Source: Tipula vernalis
Taxonomy: Eukaryota; Arthropoda; Insecta; Diptera; Tipulidae
Length of the DNA stretch: 64,000 nucleotides
Direction of reading: 5' to 3'
Assembly: GCA_958295665.1 (NCBI GenBank)
Contig: OY282559.1
Location: 259,848,245-259,912,244 of the forward strand
Under the pieces are notes generated by a model. It saw nothing but the letters and a program-made list of their open reading frames with translations. It searched no databases and was not told the origin of the DNA. Each line of letters starts with the position of its first letter. Positions within the stretch are counted from its first letter, which is position 1. This document shows positions 55,701-64,000 of this stretch, one piece after another. A program made the translations under genes and the position numbers.

Positions 55701-58643
55701 GCGGCGACATAATCCGAATCGAGAATTAGAGTACCATCAAGTTCATGCAAACATAGGTAAAAAATAAATTTTACACGTGCAAAATAAATTAATAATTCAA
55801 ATTTCTTCAATTAGCGGTTTATGATGGTAGCCTATTATAACTAACATTTGTTATGTATTTCTTAAGACGTTAGCATTAATTAGTACATTATTTATAGTGT
55901 CACAAAAAGCATTTGTCAAATAATCCTGTGCTATTTAGAATAATTAGAAGTAAATTTACTAACCTTTATTTCCGTTGCTAATATTTGTTTGAGATCCACC
56001 ATTTTCCATTTTACCATTGGTATGACCATTTGAAGAGACGCTCGTTGTTTTCACTGGTACCGCCGATGAAACTGAACTTTTTCTATCGATTTCATCACCT
56101 CCAATTGGTATATTACTTCTCGAGTGACTTTTGCTTGGCGCAGTTGTACGGTCTGGTTCACCAAATAACCGATTATGTGAATCATTATTTCTTCCTCTTC
56201 GTGGCGTTAAACCTTTAACAAAAAAAAAAAAAAACAATATACAAATATGTATAGTGAAAACTGTATAATGGTACATATAAGCGAAAAACTAAAAAATTAT
56301 ATTGCTACGCGATTACAAATTTAAAATGTAAACGTCATGCAATTGAAATAAATTAAATTATTTCATTTATTTTTTCAACGTTACGGTGTTTGTTTTGTGA
56401 TGGTCGATGGATAAACAATTGTTTCCAATGTCTTATTGTAAAAGAATCCTAATTCTACAATATACATATCATAAACTTTGTAAATTACAAACAAAAACAC
56501 GGCATAAATAATCACTCAACGGTTGATTTAAAATTGTTGTCACCTTACATATGCATTCACAATTAAATACCTACTACTTAATTTTTAAATAAAGAATTCC
56601 TTGAACTGTCTTGAATTTGCCTCATTGAACAAACACAAATTTTAATTTATATTGTCAAACTAGACTTCCTTTTGATTAAAATTATTTTTTGTTTTGCCAT
56701 CATAAATAATCTATAATTAAAAGGACTTAAAAATACTGAAACTGTATCCGAGATAGGCGAAAACCCCAATTTCTTGGCGGCAGTGTTTATTAAGAGATGC
56801 TTGAACTAAAGACGAAAATTGGAAAGCACAAAAGCATTTCAAAAGATGGCAAATCGGGAACAAAGCATATAAATTTGGATAAGGATTTGACTTTTAGAGA
56901 GAAAATAAACACCATTTTAGAAAATTGTTGCAAATGAAGTTTATATCGGGGTGGGTGAATGCAAATATGTACGGTATACATTTTAAGCGAATACCTTTTA
57001 ACAAAAAATCATTAAAATATTCGTGAAAAGGTAAAAAACTGACAATTTTTCACACATTAAATGTTTTTTGGTTAGAGAAAATCTTGTAATTTTTGACAAA
57101 ATATTCGAAAATCTGATTTTCTGTAGCCCGCATAGTATTTCTTATTATTCATCCACAAATATGGATGAACTACTTACGAAGAAGCCTGTTACAACAGCCT
57201 TAAGGCATTTCTTTGACTTTTTTACGATATTCCGGACGTGCTTACAAGATAATTTTTCAATTATTTAAAAAAAAACGAGGTAAACTTTAATAAATTACTT
57301 CTCGGAAGCTGATTTAGTATGATTATTTTTGAAAACCATCATTAAAATTATAATAGGAAAATAATATACCTACGTTAAAAGCTGACTAAAAAATTTATAA
57401 TTTCCAGTTAATGCCTAAAGGCCTAAATACAAAAAACAACAAACTTAATTAATTTTAATAGAAAGTATAGTTTGTACTAAAAGATTTTTAACTTTTCTAA
57501 TGTAATAGCCTAGCCCTTAAATTTACTATTTTACTTTCGAATAACAGAACTGTTTTTGTGACATAAAATAATTGCACATAAAAATCTAATTAATTTTGGA
57601 TTAAAGTTTGTTAATTTCGGAAATTACATTATAATTGCTATATAAATAAAACGCATATTGTTATTTAAAACTAAAAAGGTTCACAGATCATATTCTAGCT
57701 AACCGCAACAAATAAATTAAAAAGATAATGAGAAATTAACGTATGTTTAAAAGCTAAAGTCTATTTATAATCTACTAAATAATATTTGAGTAAAAAATTA
57801 CGAAATTTTGATCGAATGAAAACTGAACTTAAGAATAAGATAAAAGTAGAATATGTTCATAAATTATACAAAAAAGAAAATCTGTTACATCCATAATAAA
57901 CCAAAATTAATAAATATATATAAAAATGTAATATTATGTATATGGTATAATATATTTAAAACACAACATCAATAATTTATAAAGCAGCAGTTGTAATAGT
58001 TCTATTGTAATAGCATTTAATTAGAATTTTAATTTATAAATTAAAACCATATGTAATACATTTGTAGCTAAACAATTTCAAAAACATAATAGAATTTAGA
58101 ATTTTGATTTAATTTCTAATAGATTGCTACTTTTCGAAAATTTTATTAAAGAAATTTTCCAGTACGGTATATTTTTATTTCTGTAACGTGAATCTAAATA
58201 AAAGCTTGCCAAAATTAATTTAAGCCATATACAATTATTTCGAATTGTTTATTAACTTTTATTATATAAAAATCTATTAGAATAGCTTGATATTTCAAAA
58301 CTGCTTTTAAGAAAAGTATAAATAAAACAATTTTTTTTTAAACATGAATTATAATGTACCGAGATAAAAGTATCTATGAATTCCTTGCCGGACTGCAAAA
58401 AACAGGTTAATTTAATTAACATTTCCTGATTGTTTAAGCAAATCAATAATATGATTGATAGAATTTAAAATTAAATAAACAACTGTTGTAAATTTATAGA
58501 CATATATATTACCATTATTAGACATGCCTTCTGGTTGGGCAAAAATATTGGAAGTAGCTTGATTTTTATTTCCCGACCTTGGTGTATCATATCCAGTACC
58601 TCCAAAGATGTCACTCGATCCGCCACCTGGAGGCTTTAATACT
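52797..58643 (-). CDS. Jupiter: Microtubule-associated protein Jupiter, four 3' exons (first exon not found)
   Basis: Fly Jupiter binds microtubules. Minus-strand exons in transcript order: 58643-58513, 56212-55964, 53767-53342, 52948-52797; all introns are GT-AG and the split codons join in phase, giving about 318 residues here. Conserved blocks: VLKPPGGGSSDIFGG and NQATSNIF (first), TPRRGRNNDSHNRLFGEPDR with SNIPIGG (second), a Ser/Asn/Asp-rich low-complexity exon (third), and NPVTGEGY plus the terminal VPPGGFSSGLW (fourth). These match the fly protein's RVLRPPGGGSSDIFG, SHSRLFGEP, NPVTGEGY and IPPGGYSSGLW. The visible part is longer than the fly protein (about 200 residues) because of the third exon. 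The first exon probably lies beyond 58643 or outside the window. Confidence 0.9.
52949..53341 (-). other. Jupiter intron (393 bp)
   Basis: Non-coding, AT-rich, GT-AG borders in transcript orientation. Confidence 0.8.
53768..55963 (-). other. Jupiter intron (2196 bp) with small duplications
   Basis: Two local duplications: AATAAATGTAAGGCACT-type sequence at about 54240-54265 and again at 54295-54317, and GAATTTCAGATATATTATTA at 54971 and about 55002 in tandem. No transposon remnant was recognised. Confidence 0.7.
56213..58512 (-). other. Jupiter intron (2300 bp)
   Basis: AT-rich; nothing recognised. The acceptor side has a long poly-T tract (56220-56234 as A on the plus strand). Confidence 0.75.
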
Positions 58644-59964
58644 CTACAAAGAAAAAAAAAACAAAGCAAAAACGAATTTAGTAAAATCGATTTAATTTAT
58701 TTATATAATATGACAAACTATACAAATTTTGCGATTTATAGCAAATATAAAATAATGGAAATTTAATATTTAAATATTAATTCCAGAGCCTGGTACGAAA
58801 AACAAAATATATATTTTGAAAATATCATAAATTTTATATGAAAATAAAATAAATACACAAAACGAAAGAAATCATGTCAATGTAATATTTGAAATATACA
58901 CACATAAGGAGGAATGATTTTGAGTGAGATTACATTTCTATGCAGTATACTACACCCAATGTTTATGTAATAATGAATCTTTTTACTACATATTTTTGAT
59001 TTAAAAGAGATAAAATAAAACTCTTAATTATGTGCCACACATTTTATTTCAATATAATTAAATGTTATAATTAAGATGAAATGTTCGGGGTTCTTAAAAT
59101 GAATGTGTGTAAACGAGATTATTTTTTTATGGCTTTTCAAGAATAAACAATTTTTCAAATTTTCTAAAGAAAATACAACAAAAACAAAACATAACAACTA
59201 TTTATTAAACTAGTTTAAGTACCAACCAGCGACATCGTTTTATCAATGACACTGCTCAAATTTTAGGATTTTCTTTTTCTATTTCATATTTTTGGATAAA
59301 CATAAATCACGAAAAGATTTTGGAAGGTTAAATAAGTGGAAAATGAAAGTAATCACGTACACAATACAATGTCATATAAACTGTAAAATTATTTAAATTT
59401 ATTAAATTTTCCACAGCGAAGAATTAAAACTGCAGAGAAATTAAATCAATATTTACACTGAATCAAAATTATGTAAATTTAACAAATTATGCATGAATGT
59501 ACCTTTGACAACATTTTAAAGGGTAAATAAAAATAACAAGCCACTCAATCAATTACGAATAGATACACCATAATTATGTACATAGTTAAAAAATTAAAAT
59601 GTATTAATTGTAATTTGGTTACTATTTTCTTGATTAAATTGAATTTTTGATAATGATTAATAGCCGGTGTCATAACAAACATTTCAATTAACACGTGATG
59701 GTTCATTACTGGTCTGTTAACATTGGAGAAAGTAAGTTGTGAGAAAAAATAACAAATACCAAAGTAAACATTTGGAACTGTAGATCACTCGCTTTGCATC
59801 GCTATAGTGGCATGCTCTGATACGAGTTGGCATGAAAGAAGAAAAAGTAGATAAACGTTGTTAACATTGTAAATTAACTAGCGCGGATACTTAGTTTAGT
59901 AAATTACTTAATTGGGAACAATTTCCCCCAAGCCGATTTCCATCAAATATCGACAGTTTTGCAG

Positions 59965-60070
59965 TCTTATTCCCTTAGTCGCATCGTTAGTTGCGTCAAG
60001 TAATAGCCAAGCTTTAATATTCCTTCTATAAACCCTGGTCGCCTGCTATGAAAACCATATCGTCATTTTT
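59965..60070 (+). repeat. Dispersed repeat, copy 2
   Basis: Resembles 12805-12908, sharing TTAGTCG, ATAAACCCTGG, GCTATGAAAA and ATATCGTCAT-like segments. Confidence 0.55.
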
Positions 60071-61388
60071 GACGACAATAGTCATTTCAACTATAGTCAT
60101 TAATAACTATGTATATGTAACTATAATATAATTACTGAAATTATAATAATATTTAAGAACAAAATTTCTGATGATAAATTATCATTGAACATAAATAAAA
60201 TTATTACGAGTTTCAAATATACTTACTACCCAGTTGTGCTTTGCGTGAGCAATCAAGAAATTTTCGGCTGTTTAAATGTATTTTTGATAGGAGTAAATTA
60301 AATGTTCGCATTATTTTCGTTCTAATTTTGCGATAAGGTCAAAGAGTGCATCACCATGATTGATCAAAGATCGCTCATGGAGCGCTCATTCTTACACCAG
60401 CGTATATTTTAAAAAGTAAGACTAATATTCAATTAATTTTTATTTATGTTAATTAAAAATTGCCCTGCAAACTTGATTTTAGTTGTATGATAAATTTGAT
60501 TTAAAATTACATATCATCGGTGCACAAAAATAGTAGCTAAATATGTAAATTTTTTTGGGAATAACAACAGAATAAAAACTCCAAAATAGCCGTCAGAAAG
60601 TGATTGGTTGTGATCGAGATCCTATGTTGCATGAAATAAAAAATCTTCTGAAGAATCAACTTTTTGATCAAACATTTGTTTCTTAGTCCTGAAACACCAA
60701 CTCTTAAAACTTCTAATTTAATAATTTTAGTTATTAGTACTCCAGTTACTGAATTCAATTCGGGATATTATCTTATTGAAGTAAAATACTTTTGGCTGTA
60801 AAGATATTTGGCTGTAGCACACATATAATTAATTACCAAAGTTTATTAAATAAATGTAATGAGTCAAATAAAAATTAACAACGCCCACAATTAATATTGA
60901 TGAAATTTTCTTAGTACTTAGTAATAATATAAAACAAAAGAATTATTATTTATTACAAATTAGCAATATAAATTACTTGACTGAGCTCGAGCTGAGCATG
61001 AGGTGAATGATTCACCAGAAAATATCGAGCATTTTCTGTACTGTGTCAATTACCCCTCTATCTATCTAGTAATATAATACCTGTAACTTATTTTTTTTTT
61101 ATTCTTTTCTCTACAAAAAAAAAACATTTTGTTTAATTTCATAGACGCAATCATAGAAAAAAATTTATAATCATAACAATTCAGGAAGTTCATCATTTCG
61201 ATAGAACTTAAACACAAACAATTTTTTTTTATGATTTTGACAAAATAGAATAGTACTTTTTTTATAAAATAGAAAATTACAAGTCATTAAAATACAATCT
61301 AATTTTAAACAGGAAGATGTTGTATATAAAAAACCTCATGCACCAATTCATTTCAAATTAGAATTCAATTCTAGTTGCAAAAAAATTA

Positions 61389-61390
<2 letters not shown>

Positions 61391-61472
<82 letters not shown>
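61391..61472. repeat. (AT)41 microsatellite
   Basis: 82 bp of uninterrupted AT dinucleotides. The Tyr-Ile repeat peptide it encodes is not a gene. Confidence 0.99.
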
Positions 61473-61474
<2 letters not shown>

Positions 61475-64000
61475 ATACAAGGTATAGTGAAAGGTAAGTC
61501 CATTAAGAAATGCAACAACAGAAGCTCAGTTGATTGAATAATTAAACGTATTTTATTGTTGAATAATCGAGTTACTGTTAAAATTCTAAACAATACACAA
61601 GTATTTTTGTATAGAAAAAATCAAGAAATTCATATAATTACTTAACCGCGACGATTTACGTACAAATTATTACACTTGCCATATGAATCCAGAATTATTT
61701 AAATGTTACATGTTTAAAATAAGACAATATAAAAATTATGGTATTATATTACAAAAGTAAAGCATCGCACGCGTATTTTTAATTATGCATTGTATATATT
61801 ATACATTTGTATGTTTAGAGAAATGTTAAAAGAAAATAATTCTATAGTTAACGTGCCACAAAACTATCTAACAATTATTAACAATGAAAATAACCAAGCA
61901 TACGCGCACACACTTTTATGTTTATTCCATTATAGAAACGTAATGTTTATAACAGCACTATGATATTTTGATAAATCATTAATTATGTTCAGTTGAATAT
62001 CTTCTCTAGTTTCAGACGATCTATAAATCAAAACATTAAAGATTTCCTTATGTATAATTACATTTACAACATGATTAACATCATAATCATTAAAAATACA
62101 ATTAAATTTTTAATGAATATTCTAATTTTTTTTTGTGGTATGAAAAGAATTACAATTTGGTTGAAAAAATACACAAAAATCACAAATTAGGGTGTCCACA
62201 GAACCACATAAATATAATGGTAATGTTGTATGCATTTTTATAGGAAGTAAATATGTTTTGCTTCTGCTCATTTGAATACACACAGAAATAATCGTTTCTA
62301 ATATCTCCTCGATACGTGTTATAAATTTATCTCAAATAACAAAAAAAAAAAAAAAAAATAGTCGCAGAGAAAATATATATAATTAGCAGATAATTAAGAC
62401 TTTCCACTATTTTAAACTGTTAGATAACTATGCTGAGGAAAAATAATATAATTTAGAAAAGAATGAGTATTTTTTAATAAAAAATAATTTACGGATGAAG
62501 GTTTCTGTAAATATTAATCAAAGCGTGAATTTTGCCTATTAAATTAATAAAACATTCTTACGCTACAGACTCAATTCGCTCAAATTTCTTGATTATGTAC
62601 TTCTTTAAAACAATTAATTAACTGTTAATTATTTCTGTATTTGATGTTTAATTTAGATCATAACTTTCTTTAGCTTTTGATTGATTCGGATGTTTTGTAA
62701 AGTTTATTGGCTTGCTTGCTAAGTTTAGCAAATTTTTTAATCAACAACAGTAATGAAAAATTGAGGAGTGAAAAAATGAAAATAAAACAACAAATGAAAT
62801 CGCATCTACCCTTTGAATATTGATTTAATCTTTATAACGAGTTCTGTAATGATTATTATATATAATAATTTGTTTTATTTCATTAACGGCATAAAATTAA
62901 AGATTTCTATATATTAAATTTTTATTATAACAAATAAAAATATAATAAACAACCTCGTGTAGATATAAATGAACCATCAACTTCTTTCTTTTTTTAATTG
63001 TAAAGGTTATGATATTTATGAAATGGATATGTTACTCACTGACTCGCTTGATTGATAATTTACAATTTAGGCGAAACATTTTCCTTTATAACCGGAAATA
63101 CACAAATTATAAAATATGCATTTTTAACGTTTTACTATAAATGGCAATTCAATAAACCTCGCCTAATTTTCATATACTTAAACAACTGACTAGTATTTTT
63201 GTCCTAGATTCAACTACAGAATATGTATATTTTTGTATAAAACAATAAAATTTACAACACGCAATTACTTCAATCATCGTCAGGTATACCTAAACATACA
63301 AGAAAATTGAACCTTCTCTCTTCCCTACTCAGTCCAGAATATAAAAATTCATTTTTGGCGTTAAACTCTGGTAAGCCCTAACAGAAAAATTTACCAATCA
63401 CGCCAATAAGTAATATTAAACGTAGCTAATTTTAATTTGATAAAACAAAAACCAACGAATAAATGTGCCATTATTTCATTTACATTACAATAATAAAATA
63501 ACGTATTAACCCACCATCATCACAAGCAAAACTCCCAAAAACACAGTTAGTCAAAAAACATACACAAAAAGGACCCAGTTTTATTAGAAACAAATTCATT
63601 AAAATAAATTATTATAGTAAAGTAGAGCAAACTGAATGAAAATCAATATAAAATGACATTGGTTTATATTCAACTGACCGAGGACTATGTTCAAAAGAAT
63701 CTTATGTTCAAAATTACAAACGTTTTAAAGAAAGTTTTTAATCAATTTGAAGGCAAACTATATCATTGAAATAAAAAACATAATTTTTCTAATTCAGACA
63801 TGAATAATTTAAATATTTACAAATAAAAATATTATACTAAATACACCCAAAACTCAGCGGTATATACCTGATATTTTATCTTAGATTAGAGTAAATTTTT
63901 CAACAATGCGGAATTATGGTTGTGTGTATATTAATTCAGTCACGAGTTTATTAATTTTGATTGATCTAAATTCTAATATTTTAATCTAAGTAAGTCATCT

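Larger units (their letters stand above)
58644..64000 (-). other. Probable first intron of Jupiter, with repeats
   Basis: The exon at 58513-58643 starts with the third base of a codon, so a coding exon must lie further upstream on the minus strand. I searched this stretch by eye for a short exon with fly-like N-terminal sequence and found none. It contains the (AT)41 microsatellite, a poly-A run at about 62340-62358 and a dispersed repeat at 59965-60070. Confidence 0.55.

Noticed and set aside
61348..61593. Reading frame with a long Tyr-Ile repeat
   Set aside because: It is the translation of the AT microsatellite.

Overview
This is AT-rich nuclear DNA from an insect, most likely a dipteran. 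The main evidence is an intact, five-exon mitofusin gene (Marf type) that I can read residue by residue and that resembles the fly protein closely. A second host gene matches the fly microtubule-associated protein Jupiter. Everything else is spliceosomal introns, transposable-element wreckage, short inverted-repeat elements and non-coding AT-rich sequence. There is no operon, CRISPR array, rRNA or convincing tRNA.

Layout. 1-5019: a Mutator-like (MULE-type) DNA transposon whose long inverted ends are arrays of a 173-bp tandem repeat; it carries a broken transposase that runs, in the same frame, into a ubiquitin-specific-protease-like cysteine peptidase. 5020-7890: mostly featureless, with one unrecognised broken reading frame. 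7894-11154: a degenerate non-LTR retrotransposon (LINE) whose 3' end is duplicated in inverted orientation. 11155-25190: non-coding, with several foldback/MITE-like elements, a Harbinger-like remnant and a fragment of an unassigned DDE-like transposase. 25190-28690: a decayed Ty3/gypsy element (minus strand). 28930-31340: fragments of a LINE, a Tc1-like and a mariner-like transposase.

33824-36778: Marf, the mitochondrial outer-membrane fusion GTPase. 37264-40260: a MITE and three LINE pieces. 40344-46331: the 3' half of a Ty1/copia element joined directly to a nearly complete Ty3/gypsy element, both on the minus strand. 46889-50210: a MITE and a rearranged LINE copy that itself contains another MITE. 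52797-58643: four coding exons of the Jupiter gene on the minus strand; 58644-64000 is probably its first intron, containing an (AT)41 microsatellite, and the first coding exon was not found.

The two host genes act separately (mitochondrial fusion; microtubule binding) and nothing in the sequence links them. The most unusual item is the MULE-type transposon with a fused peptidase and tandem-repeat ends; the gypsy/copia junction and the large nested inverted repeat at 16399-18512 come next. All calls come from reading motifs by eye; no database search was run.
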